From assembly GCA_029260755.1 (NCBI GenBank), contig JAJDCQ010000159.1:1-64000 (forward strand): a stretch of DNA of 64,000 bases. Reading direction: 5' to 3'. Both the position numbers and the translations under genes were made by a program. Positions within the stretch are counted from its first letter, which is position 1; the number at the start of each line of letters is the position of its first letter. Below the pieces are notes generated by a model, which searched no databases, had not been told where the DNA came from, and was given only the letters and a program-made list of their open reading frames with translations. Shown piece by piece: positions 52,382 through 62,097 of this stretch. This stretch comes from Planctomycetota bacterium (GTDB lineage Bacteria; Planctomycetota; J058; JAJDCQ01).

Positions 52382-53578
52382 ATGATGCCGATGGATGCTG
52401 CGCCTGGGACGTTGAGCCGCCTCGCGGTGGAGTCGAACGCTCTCTTTCCGGCGGCTCCTCCGGGGGCGGATGCCTCCGAGACGCGGCGCCTTCTTCGGTG
52501 CCTTCGCCGGGTGGCCGAGGTCGGGGCGCGGGCGACCGGTGAGGTCGAGCTGCTCGCTCGCTCGCTCGCGGTGGTCGCGGGGGAGATTCCGGGCGTCCGC
52601 GGTCGCGTGTTTCTGATCGAGCCCGGGAGCGACGCGCTTCGCCGCGTCGCGACGGTCGCTTCCGATCCGCTCGACGCGGACGACGCGCCCCCCGAGCCCG
52701 CTCTCGTCCGCGCCGTGCTCGATGGCCCGGACGCCGTCCTGCGCGGGTCGACCCTCGCCGCTCCGATCATCCGCCGCCGCCGGGTCGCCGGGATCTTCCA
52801 CCTCGAGCAGGCCACCGGCGACCTCGACGCGAGCGCCCTCGCCCTCGTCGCCGCCGCCGCGGCCACGATCGCGAGCGCGCTGGACGCGCTGCTCGACCGC
52901 GCCCGGACGGTTTCGACGAGCCTCCCGTGCGACCTGGCCGCGACCGAGGACCGCGCGACCGGCCTCCGCGCGGCGACCTCGGGGGACGACGGCGCCACCC
53001 ACGCTTCGCTCATCGACCGGGCTGGCGGCGCGGCGGTCGTCCTCGTCGAGATGGATGCTGGCGAGGAGGCGGCGAGCTCGATCGCGACGCTGGAGGCGCG
53101 CACCGTCCTCCGCGCGCTCGTCCCGCGCGACGTCGCCCCCGGCGAGCTCCTCGCCGAGGTTCAGCGGATCGTCACGCCGGCGACGATCACGTGCGCGGTC
53201 CTCGCGCGCCTCGACGCCGAGGAGCGCACCGTCGAGCTCGCCGTGATCGGCCAGCCCGCGGTGCTCCTCCTCCGGGCGACCGGACAGGGCGAGCTCCTCC
53301 ACCTCGGCCTCGCCCGACGCCGCTCGCTCGGGGGAGACGTCACGCTGCTCGAGCCCCGGCCGATCGAGGTCTTCCGCGGCGATGCGTTCTGCCTCCTCGC
53401 CGCCTCGGCGCGGGCGACCCTCGGCGCGCGGGGGGTGTCGGGCCTCCGCCACGTCTTCGAGGCGCGCGAGCCGGTCGGGCCGACGAGCCTCCTCCGCGCG
53501 GTCGAAGCGTACGCCGGCGCCGAGGGGATCCGGCTCCCCCGTGGACTGGCCATCGCCGTGGTCGACACGCCCCTCTGA
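52382..53578 (+). CDS. GAF-like protein with degenerate SpoIIE phosphatase domain
   Basis: The 398-residue cytoplasmic protein has a GAF-like middle (about 60-180: LARSLAVVAGEIPGVRGRVFLIEPG and LAAPIIRRRRVAGIFHLEQ). The C-terminal part (about 215-398) follows the strand order of SpoIIE phosphatases (CAVLARLDAEERTVELAVIGQPAVLLL; EVFRGDAFCLLAAS), but the catalytic GD(V/I)xGxG is replaced by VEMDAGEEAASS and the TDG motif by AAS, so it looks inactive. It could be a sensor or competitor for the active FHA-GAF-PP2C phosphatase 3 kb away. The ATG at 52382 has GGGAGGAGC upstream; the track start at 52283 lies in the repeat. Confidence 0.72.
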   Translation: MMPMDAAPGTLSRLAVESNALFPAAPPGADASETRRLLRCLRRVAEVGARATGEVELLARSLAVVAGEIPGVRGRVFLIEPGSDALRRVATVASDPLDADDAPPEPALVRAVLDGPDAVLRGSTLAAPIIRRRRVAGIFHLEQATGDLDASALALVAAAAATIASALDALLDRARTVSTSLPCDLAATEDRATGLRAATSGDDGATHASLIDRAGGAAVVLVEMDAGEEAASSIATLEARTVLRALVPRDVAPGELLAEVQRIVTPATITCAVLARLDAEERTVELAVIGQPAVLLLRATGQGELLHLGLARRRSLGGDVTLLEPRPIEVFRGDAFCLLAASARATLGARGVSGLRHVFEAREPVGPTSLLRAVEAYAGAEGIRLPRGLAIAVVDTPL

Positions 53579-53596
53579 GCGCCGACCGTACACACG

Positions 53597-53623
53597 CGCG
53601 CCCGCGACGAGGTCGCGGGCGCG
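53597..53623. terminator. Bidirectional hairpin between convergent genes
   Basis: CGCGCCCGCGAC and GTCGCGGGCGCG form a perfect 12-bp stem with loop GAG. It lies between the stops of the GAF-like gene (plus) and the TPR gene (minus), serving either strand. Confidence 0.6.
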
Positions 53624-53653
53624 GGTGCTTCGGACGTCGGTCGACTGGTGCGA

Positions 53654-54697
53654 CTAGCCCTTCTTCGCCCACTCCGACCGCGGGAAGCGCTCCTTGAGCT
53701 CGCGCTTGAGCTGGGCGCTCCGCGTCTTGTTCTCGTCGCCGCCGAGGGCGGCGAAGGCGGCCGACGCCTCGTAGTAGGCGCGGGGGGCGACGGTTCCGAT
53801 GTGCGGATAGAGGATCACGACCCGGAGATACGCCATCAGCGCGTCCTCCTTCTTCCCGCCCTTCGCGTGGCAGTGACCGAGCAGGGTGTAGGCCTGCGCG
53901 ACGACGGCGTCGTCCTTCGCCTTGCTGAGGATCTCGTCGAGCATCGTCTGCGCGGCGGAGGTCTGTCCCTGCTCGACCATCGCGGTGCACTGCCCGACGA
54001 CGGCGGCGCTGCGGATGTCGTCGAAGTTGCGCGAGGCCTGCGCGACCGCGCGGTATTTCTTGGCCGCGGCGCCCCAGTCCTTCTTCGCGATGTCGACCTG
54101 GGCGGCCTCCATCGAGACCTTCTGGACCCAGTAGTCGCCCATGCCCTTGTTCCGGACCTCGGAGATCGCCTTCTCGAAGCCCTTCTGCGCGCCGCCGAGG
54201 TCGCCCTCGGACAGCTTCGCGCGGGCGATCCCGACGAGCGCGTCGGCGAGGAACCGGGTCTCGCGGTGATCGCGGAGGAGCTGCTCCCAGGTCTTCACCG
54301 CCTGCTTGGTGTCGCCCTTGCTCATCTGACTGAGGGCGAGGTAGTGGGTCGCGTACTGCTTCACCCACTTGCGCTGGGTCGAGCGGAGCGCGGTTCGGAA
54401 GCTCTCGATGGCCTCGTCGAACCGGTAGCCGCGCATCGCGGCGAGGCCCTTCTCGAACGCCTTCGGCTTCTGCTCGTACTCGACCCGCTCGACGTCCTTG
54501 AGCGGGTGGCTGCTCTTCACGTTGCCCGCGTTGAAGCGGAACTTCACCTCCTTGTAGGTCTCGTCGGTGATCGAGATGTTCTTCTCGACCCGACCGTCGC
54601 GGAGGTGGATCTCGTCGGCGCGCGCCTGGCCGGCGGCCGCGAGGAGAGCGCCGCCGGTGATGGCGATCGCGAGGAAGCGATTGCTACGGAAGGACAT
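53654..54697 (-). CDS. Secreted TPR-repeat protein
   Basis: The 347-residue protein has a signal peptide (FLAIAITGGALLAAAGQARA, cleaved near residue 28). A short beta segment (DEIHLRDGRVEKNISITDETYKEV, about 29-52) recalls small beta-barrel modules often placed before TPRs in planctomycete envelope proteins. The rest is TPR-like helices: AMRGYRFDEAIESFRTAL (about 95), ADALVGIARAKLSEGDLGGAQKGFEKAI (about 155), VAQAYTLLGHCHAKGGKKEDALMAYLRVV (about 270). The ATG at 54697 has GAGGAGAGC upstream. It probably assembles periplasmic complexes. Confidence 0.78.
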   Translation of the reverse strand: MSFRSNRFLAIAITGGALLAAAGQARADEIHLRDGRVEKNISITDETYKEVKFRFNAGNVKSSHPLKDVERVEYEQKPKAFEKGLAAMRGYRFDEAIESFRTALRSTQRKWVKQYATHYLALSQMSKGDTKQAVKTWEQLLRDHRETRFLADALVGIARAKLSEGDLGGAQKGFEKAISEVRNKGMGDYWVQKVSMEAAQVDIAKKDWGAAAKKYRAVAQASRNFDDIRSAAVVGQCTAMVEQGQTSAAQTMLDEILSKAKDDAVVAQAYTLLGHCHAKGGKKEDALMAYLRVVILYPHIGTVAPRAYYEASAAFAALGGDENKTRSAQLKRELKERFPRSEWAKKG

Positions 54698-54811
54698 CGT
54701 TCTAGGCTCTCCTCGGATGTGTTCGGGGGATGCTCGTCGTTCAATACCCGCGAGTTGGTGGTGGAGTTCCGCCCGACCACCCATTAGACGGACAGGGCCC
54801 CGGCGCCGCAA

Positions 54812-54836
54812 GGCCGGCCGCGGCGCTCGGCCGGCC
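54812..54836 (-). terminator. Hairpin terminator after the MoeA-PBP gene
   Basis: GGCCGGCCG and CGGCCGGCC make a perfect 9-bp stem with a 7-base loop, starting 15 bp after the stop at 54851. No T-tract. Confidence 0.55.
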
Positions 54837-54850
54837 CGCGGCGACCCGCC

Positions 54851-57019
54851 CTAGGCCCTGGGTTTCCCGATCCCAGCGGGAACGCGATAGCCGCGGCGGG
54901 CCTCGATCGCGGCGCGCGCCTCCTCGGATCCGAGCACATCGAGGAGGGCCGCCACGGCCGGGCGGTCGCTCCGGCCGGCGGCGACGACCAGGTCGTAGCC
55001 CTCCTCGCGGAGCGGCTGGAACCCGAGCTCGCCCGCGACCGACTCGATCGCGAGGCCCCAGTCGGCGCGCCCGGCGGCGATCGCCGCCGCCACCCCCGCG
55101 TGGCTCCGGGTCTCGACCCCGTAGCCGGCGATCGTCTTGCCGAGACCGGCGGCGGTATTCTCGCCGCGCGCGGCCAGCGTCGCGATGATCCCCTCGAGGA
55201 GCTCGCGCGCGCCCGATCCGCGGTTCCGGTTGAGCAGGCGCGCGCCGGATGCGATGAGCGCCTCGACGCACGCGACGCCGATCGCCTCGGCGTCCGCGTC
55301 GACGCCGGCCGCGGCGCGGGCCCGGCCGAGCGCCTCCTCGAGCGTCGCGCGCGCGGCGAGGATGCCCTGGCGGCGAACGTAGCCCCGGATGACGACGGCG
55401 CCCGGGGCACGCTCAGCGAACGTCGCGTCCGCGGGTCCTCCGTCTTCGTCGGCGCCGTGGACGCCGGCGACGTCCGCGGCGCCCGTCGCGAGCGCCTCGA
55501 GCACCCCGCCGCTCCCGGCCGGGACGATCTTGGCCGTCACCCCGTGCCGCGCCTCGAGGAGGGCGAAGACCTCGTCGAGCGCCGGGCACGGGCTGCCGAC
55601 GAACACGAGCGGCGGGATCGCCCGGTCGCCGCGGAGCAGCGTCACCGGGAAGCGCGTTCCCCGTTCGACGTGCTTGCGACCCGCGGCCACCTCGAGGTAG
55701 CCGTCGGCGCGTGCGAAGGCCGAGACCGAGCCCGACCCCTTGAGGAGCGGAAACGCGCGCGGCGGATCGGCGTCGCCCGTTCCGGGGGCGAGGTCGACGA
55801 GGACATACTCGTGCCGGCCGGGCTCGCTCGGCATGGGCAGGGCGATCTCCGCCTCGACCCGCGCCGCCGCCTCGACCGGCTCGAGGCCGGCGAGGCGCCG
55901 CAGCACCGGCAGCCCGAAGATCCCGAACGTGATCACGGCCGAGGTCGGGAAGCCCGGCAGGATCATCACCGGCTTCCGGCCCCACGCGGCCAGGACGATC
56001 GGCTTGCCGGGCTTCACGGCGACGCCGTGGACGACCTTGCCCGGCGGCTCGAAGTCCGAGACGAGCCGGTAGGAGAGGTCGCCCGCGCCCTTCGAGGTCC
56101 CGCCGCTCAGCACGACCATGTCGTGGCGACGCGCGTCCTCCAGCGTGGCGCGGATCTGCTCCTCGTCGTCGCGCGCGATCGGGAACGCGACCGGCTCGGC
56201 CCCGTTCTCGCGGCAGAGGTCGGCGAGGATCCGCGCGTTGCTGTCGTAGATCGTCCCGGGCGCGAGCGGTTCGCCCGGCTCCCGGAGCTCGTCGCCGGTC
56301 GAGACGATCGCGACCCGCGGTCGGCGCCGCACCGCGACCCGGGCGATCCCGAGGGCGGCGAGCGTGCCGGTCTCGCGCGCCCCGAGGCGGGCTCCCCGGC
56401 GAAAGACGATCTCGCCGCGGCGGACGTCCGCCCCCGCCGTCTGGATCCGCCCGCCGGGAACGGCCGCCCTGAAGACCGCGACGGACGTGGCCGCGGCCTC
56501 GCCCTCGAGCTCGGTGTGCTCGACCATGACGACCGCGTTCGCCCCGCGCGGAATCGGCGCGCCGGTGGCGATCTCGCAGCAGGCGCCGCTGCCCACCTCG
56601 ATCCCGGTCGGGTCGCGGCCGGCCGGGATCGCGTCGGCCAGGCGCCGCAGCCGCACCGGCGCCTCCTCCCCCGCGGCGAACGTGTCGGCCGCGACCACGG
56701 CGAAGCCGTCGACGAGGCTCCGGTCGAACGGCGGGAGGTCGATCGGCGCGACGACGTCCTCGGCCAGCACGCGTCTCCACGCGTCGGCGAGCGCGACCGT
56801 CTCGTCGCCGAGCGGCGAGAGCGGGGCGAGGGCGGCCGCCCAGCGAGCGGCCGCCTCCTCCTTCGGGATGGTCGTGAGGAAGTGCATCGCCTTCTTGCCG
56901 CGCCCGGCGCCGGCGCTCGCGGCCGCCGCGGTCTCATCGCAGCAGTCCTCGCCCGCCGCGGCCCGCGCTGGCTCGTGGTCGTGGTCGTGGCCGTGGTCGT
57001 GGTCGTGAGGCCCGCCCAT
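54851..57019 (-). CDS. MoeA fused to a periplasmic-binding-protein-like domain, with His-rich N-terminus
   Basis: The 722-residue protein begins with HDHDHGHDHDHE (residues 5-16) and a DCCDE segment, likely metal-binding. A MoeA domain follows at about 45-450 (PPFDRSLVDGFAVVAAD; ATGAPIPRGANAVVMVEHTE; VLSGGTSKGAGDLSYRLV; LPGFPTSAVI). MoeA inserts molybdenum into molybdopterin. The C-terminal 260 residues form a substrate-binding-protein-like domain (LLNRNRGSGARELL; GRADWGLAIESVA; GYDLVVAAGRSDRPAV), known from MoeA/LysR-substrate-domain fusions and thought to sense an oxyanion or cofactor. Its ATG overlaps the preceding moeA stop by one base. Confidence 0.88.
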   Translation of the reverse strand: MGGPHDHDHGHDHDHEPARAAAGEDCCDETAAAASAGAGRGKKAMHFLTTIPKEEAAARWAAALAPLSPLGDETVALADAWRRVLAEDVVAPIDLPPFDRSLVDGFAVVAADTFAAGEEAPVRLRRLADAIPAGRDPTGIEVGSGACCEIATGAPIPRGANAVVMVEHTELEGEAAATSVAVFRAAVPGGRIQTAGADVRRGEIVFRRGARLGARETGTLAALGIARVAVRRRPRVAIVSTGDELREPGEPLAPGTIYDSNARILADLCRENGAEPVAFPIARDDEEQIRATLEDARRHDMVVLSGGTSKGAGDLSYRLVSDFEPPGKVVHGVAVKPGKPIVLAAWGRKPVMILPGFPTSAVITFGIFGLPVLRRLAGLEPVEAAARVEAEIALPMPSEPGRHEYVLVDLAPGTGDADPPRAFPLLKGSGSVSAFARADGYLEVAAGRKHVERGTRFPVTLLRGDRAIPPLVFVGSPCPALDEVFALLEARHGVTAKIVPAGSGGVLEALATGAADVAGVHGADEDGGPADATFAERAPGAVVIRGYVRRQGILAARATLEEALGRARAAAGVDADAEAIGVACVEALIASGARLLNRNRGSGARELLEGIIATLAARGENTAAGLGKTIAGYGVETRSHAGVAAAIAAGRADWGLAIESVAGELGFQPLREEGYDLVVAAGRSDRPAVAALLDVLGSEEARAAIEARRGYRVPAGIGKPRA

Positions 57020-58308
57020 CAGAAGAGGATCACCTCGACGCTCTCGCCCGCCTCGATCCCCTCGACGTCGCCCGGGATGATCACCATTCCGTCGGACCGG
57101 GTGAGCGTCGTCAGCACGCCCGCGCCGCCGACCCGCACCGGCTCGACGGTGCCGTCGTCGGCCAGGCGGACCCGGGCGAAGTCGACCCGACCGGGCTGGC
57201 TCGCGATCTTTCGCCCGAGCGGCGCGCGGACGGTCCGATCGGGCGCGAGGCTGCCCTCGCCGCGCCCGGCGAGGAGGCGGAGGGCCGGCCGGACGAACGC
57301 CCAGAAGCCGACGTAGGTGGCGACCGGGTTGCCCGGCAGGATGAACGCGAGCGCCTCGCCGATCCGGCCGAACCCGGCCGGGTGCGCCGGACGGATCGAG
57401 ACGCCGTGGACCCACAGCTCGCCGAGCTCGCGCACGATCAGCGGGATGAAGTCCTCCTGCCCGACGCTGACCGCCCCCGTGGTGATCACGACGTCGTGCT
57501 CGGCCGCCGCGGCCGCGATCGTGTCGCGCAGCACGTCGCGGTCGTCCCGGATGATCCCGAGGCGCGTCGGCACGCCGCCCTCTGCCCGGACGAGCGCCTC
57601 GAGGTGGTAGCCGTTGCTCTCGAAGATCGTCGTCGGACCGGCCGGCGCGTCCGAGAGCGGGTCGACCAGCTCGTTCCCGCTGCTCAGGATCGCGACGCGG
57701 GGCCGCCTGTGGCACGCGACGGTGGCGCGCCGGATCGAGGCGAGGACGGCCACGTCGGCGGCGCGGAGGTGCCGCCCCGCCGCGAGGACGACGTCGCCGA
57801 CCTTCACGTCCTCGCCGCGCCGGCCGACGTGCTTGCCGGGCGGGACGGCCTCGAGGATGCGGACGGCTCTCGCGCCGCGGCCGTGGTCGCCGTGGGCGTC
57901 GGTGTTCTCGACCATGACGACCGCGTCGGCGCCGTCGGGGAGCGGCGCGCCGGTCATGATCCGGAGCGCCTCGCCGGGCTGCAGCGCCCGCTCGGGGAGC
58001 GTGCCGGGCATCGACGTCCCGACGACGACGAGCTCGTTCGGGGCGAGCGGCGCGGCGCCGAAGGTGTCCTCGGCGTGGACGGCGAACCCGTCGACGGCGC
58101 TCCGCGCGAACGGGGGAACGTCGAGGCCGCTCGCGACGTCCTCGGCGAGGACGCGTCCGACCACGTCGCGGATCCCGACCGGCTCGGCCGGCAGCGGCGT
58201 GACGGCGCCGACGAGCCGAGCCAGCGCGGCCTCGAGATCGACGGTCTCCCCGAAGCCGCGCATGCGGACGTCGATCGGTGCGTCGCCGTCTCGAGAGGGA
58301 GCCGCCAT
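57019..58308 (-). CDS. moeA: Molybdopterin molybdenumtransferase MoeA
   Basis: The 429-residue protein is a standard MoeA: DVPPFARSAVDGFAVHAEDTF near residue 80, RIMTGAPLPDGADAVVMVENTD near 125, VAILSSGNELVDP near 205, TTGAVSVGQEDF near 280 and ILPGNPVATYVGFWAFVRP near 335. It catalyses the Mo insertion step of Moco synthesis with MogA or MoaB, which are not in this window. It is followed at once by a second MoeA-type gene, so the cell has two paralogues in tandem. The ATG at 58308 is my choice; ATG 58263 is an alternative. It is preceded by a ferredoxin gene in the same operon. Confidence 0.92.
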   Translation of the reverse strand: MAAPSRDGDAPIDVRMRGFGETVDLEAALARLVGAVTPLPAEPVGIRDVVGRVLAEDVASGLDVPPFARSAVDGFAVHAEDTFGAAPLAPNELVVVGTSMPGTLPERALQPGEALRIMTGAPLPDGADAVVMVENTDAHGDHGRGARAVRILEAVPPGKHVGRRGEDVKVGDVVLAAGRHLRAADVAVLASIRRATVACHRRPRVAILSSGNELVDPLSDAPAGPTTIFESNGYHLEALVRAEGGVPTRLGIIRDDRDVLRDTIAAAAAEHDVVITTGAVSVGQEDFIPLIVRELGELWVHGVSIRPAHPAGFGRIGEALAFILPGNPVATYVGFWAFVRPALRLLAGRGEGSLAPDRTVRAPLGRKIASQPGRVDFARVRLADDGTVEPVRVGGAGVLTTLTRSDGMVIIPGDVEGIEAGESVEVILF

Positions 58309-58351
58309 GGGGGCGGATCGTAGCAACCCGCCCCCGGCGACGTCCAACCCG

Positions 58352-58645
58352 TCAGACCGCGAAGAACGCGGCGTTCTCGGCGATCGAGGCGTGTCGCTCC
58401 TCGGGCACCTCGTCGAGGTGGAAGATCGCCTCGGCGGGGCAGACCGGCGCGCACGCGCTGCAGCAGATGCACGCCTCGGGGTCGATGAACATCTGCACGC
58501 CGGGGAACGCCTCGCCGCGCGCCTCGGGCGCGACCTCGCGCAGCTCCTCGACGGTCTTGGGACCCCAGATGGCCTCGACGGGGCAGGCGTTGACGCACTC
58601 GGTGTCGCAGACGTCGCGGCAGAGGTCGGTGATGACGAAGGTCAT
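58352..58645 (-). CDS. 2[4Fe-4S]-type ferredoxin (7Fe/8Fe family)
   Basis: The 97-residue ferredoxin has one cluster motif CRDVCDTECVNACPVEAI near residues 9-26 and a second CICCSACAPVCPAEAI near 59-74. The spacing of the first set (Cys-x3-Cys-x3-Cys-x3-CysPro) differs from the classic CxxCxxCxxxCP, so one cluster may be [3Fe-4S] or have a variant ligand. It is a soluble electron carrier. The ATG at 58645 has GAGGAGAAG upstream. It is first in an operon with two moeA genes, hinting that it serves molybdoenzymes. Confidence 0.88.
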   Translation of the reverse strand: MTFVITDLCRDVCDTECVNACPVEAIWGPKTVEELREVAPEARGEAFPGVQMFIDPEACICCSACAPVCPAEAIFHLDEVPEERHASIAENAAFFAV

Positions 58646-58828
58646 GGCGCTTCTCCTCTCTTTCTCCCGAGCGAAGGAGCGCGCGCCATGCCGGTTCGGA
58701 CGGCGGGCCCCGACTGGCGACGAGGCCGAGACTTACGCTGACCAACCTCAGCTCGGGCCACCCATATACCGTTGCCCCGGCACCGTGTCATAGGTTACAA
58801 CGTCATTCGGGTGCCGGAGGCAGCGATC

Positions 58829-60406
<1,578 letters not shown>

Positions 60407-60420
60407 CCGCGCCACCGATC

Positions 60421-60439
60421 GCGGGTCGCCGCGACCCGC
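60421..60439. terminator. Hairpin between convergent genes
   Basis: GCGGGTCG and CGACCCGC form an 8-bp perfect stem with loop CCG, 14 bp after the sigma-54 activator stop. The remaining 158 bp to the YkgJ gene show nothing. Confidence 0.5.
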
Positions 60440-60597
60440 CCACCGTGGTTCCGGGGGGGCCCCCTCATTGCATTGTCGCACGGGAGGATCGCGTCCGGAA
60501 GATCGAGTCGCCGCGACCGGCGCCTCGCGGCGAGAGCGCGCCTCGCGGCGGAAGCGCCCGCCCGGAGAGGTCGCCTCGGCGATCCGGCCCGACAGGC

Positions 60598-61170
60598 TCA
60601 GTCGCCCGCGCGCCGCTCGAACAGGTCGCGCAGCGCCACCCGGCGCCCCACCCGGCGCCCCTCTCCTCCGTCCCCCTCGCGCTCGCGCTGGAGCATCCCG
60701 AGCCGCGCCTCGAACGGCCCGAGCGTCCAGCAGCTCTCGGGCGGGAGCTCGGTGATCGGCGCGTGCTCCTCGCCCTCGTTCAGCGGACAGATGTCACGCA
60801 TCTCGACGATCGCGCCCTCGTGCTCGTCGGTCCACCGCAGCGGCAGGCCCTGCGTCCGACAGACATACGGCCGCGCCTCGTAGACCCGGCACGCCCCCTC
60901 GGCATCGAGGAACGCGCATCGGCCGACCGGGTGCGGCGCGCCGCTCGCGAGGAGCTCGGGCGCGTGGCGTCGGATCCGCTCGGCCTCCACCTCGAAGACG
61001 GTCAGCTCATCGACGCAGCAGTCAGCGCAGCCGCGGCGACAGACGAGGCGCGCGGCGAGGCTCTCCTGGAGCGGCGCGACCGCCCGGTCCACCTCGGCGT
61101 GGAGCGCTCCGATCGGATCGACTGGCGACGGCGCGGGCGGCCGGGACGGCCGCTGGGACGGCGGGGGCAC
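60598..61170 (-). CDS. YkgJ-type Cys-cluster protein
   Basis: The 190-residue protein has a Pro/Arg-rich N-terminus and then the YkgJ cysteine cluster: LVCRRGCADCCVDELTVFEVEAERI near residue 43, RCAFLDAEGACRVYEARPYVCRTQGLPL near 83, and a last Cys in MRDICPL near 125. Such clusters bind zinc or iron (CxxCxxCC type with a downstream CxxY..RPxxCR). Role unknown. The GTG start at 61170 lies 14 bp after the preceding gene's stop. The track ORF start at 61749 is a shadow. Confidence 0.82.
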   Translation of the reverse strand: MPPPSQRPSRPPAPSPVDPIGALHAEVDRAVAPLQESLAARLVCRRGCADCCVDELTVFEVEAERIRRHAPELLASGAPHPVGRCAFLDAEGACRVYEARPYVCRTQGLPLRWTDEHEGAIVEMRDICPLNEGEEHAPITELPPESCWTLGPFEARLGMLQREREGDGGEGRRVGRRVALRDLFERRAGD

Positions 61171-61184
61171 GGTCGGGCGCCCGC

Positions 61185-61967
61185 CTAGAAGAACGGCTGG
61201 AAGCCGTGCCCCTTCTCGCCCCAGTAGATCGCCCAGTCGGCGGCGGCGAGCTCGGGGACGACCTTCACGATCGCCCGCCTCTCGCTCGGAAGCGCCCGCT
61301 CCCACGCCTCGGCCGCCTCGGACGAGTCCTCGTCGACGCCGCCGTCGGGCTTGGCGTCGCGCGACGCCTGGAGCAGCTCGCGGTAGGCGCTCCACATCCC
61401 ATCCGCGTCGAGCTCGGCCAGGGCGGGCTCGGCGCCGCGCAGATGCGCGAGGACCGCCGCCTCGATCCGCCGCCCGTAGGCGAGGGTCGCCGTCGCGTCG
61501 TGATCCTCGGTCGCGAGGCCGCGAAGCTCCGCGTCGAGGATCTTCGAGGTCTTCACCACCTCGCCGCAGAACGCGGTCGCGATCGGCGTCGCCGCCGGGA
61601 TGACCGAGCGGTCGTAGCCGGTGAGGTGCAGGACCGTGCCGCCCGCGTAGTCCTTCAGGACGTCCTCGAGCTCGCGGTTCCAGTGCCGCGCGAACGGGTC
61701 CTCGGGCGGCAGCTTCCGCTCGGCGATCGTGCGCCGATTCGCCTCCCACTGGGTCTCGCGGAACCAGGCCGTCGCGGCGTCGTCGATGCCGATCCGGGGA
61801 GCGCCGAGGGTCTCGGCGCCGGTGAGGGTGAGCTCACCGAGGCGGTCGGCGAGGCGGTCCTGGTCGGCCTCGTCGATGTCGTCACGGCCGAGCTGGTCGC
61901 GGATCCGCGCCACCTCGTCCTCGTGACCGTCCTTCGCCCGATCGAGCAGGATCCAGTCGAGCCCCAC
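61185..61967 (-). CDS. Hypothetical protein, DUF-like with Trp-rich C-terminus
   Basis: The 260-residue cytoplasmic protein starts VGLDWILLDRAKDGHEDEVAR. It shows charged helices and GGTVLHLTGYDRSVIPAATPIATAFCGEVVK (about 125-155), ending DWAIYWGEKGHGFQPFF. I do not recognise a family. The GTG at 61967 has a perfect AGGAGGAGAGG upstream; the ATG used by the track (62054) lies in a GC-rich shadow. Same strand and close to the YkgJ gene, so probably one transcript. Confidence 0.65.
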   Translation of the reverse strand: MGLDWILLDRAKDGHEDEVARIRDQLGRDDIDEADQDRLADRLGELTLTGAETLGAPRIGIDDAATAWFRETQWEANRRTIAERKLPPEDPFARHWNRELEDVLKDYAGGTVLHLTGYDRSVIPAATPIATAFCGEVVKTSKILDAELRGLATEDHDATATLAYGRRIEAAVLAHLRGAEPALAELDADGMWSAYRELLQASRDAKPDGGVDEDSSEAAEAWERALPSERRAIVKVVPELAAADWAIYWGEKGHGFQPFF

Positions 61968-62097
61968 AGCCTCTCCTCCTCGCGCCGATCGTCGACCGCA
62001 TCCTCGATCGCACCGTCGACCGCGCGCGCTTCTTCGGCAGCGGCGCCCATTCAACCCCCGTCGAAGCCGGCGGGCAAGTCGGCGGGCGTGGCCTCGA

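Noticed and set aside
58646-58828. Sigma-54 promoter between the activator and the ferredoxin-moeA operon
   Set aside because: I found no convincing TGGC-N8-TGC pair on either strand in this 183-bp gap, so regulation by the neighbouring activator is not claimed.
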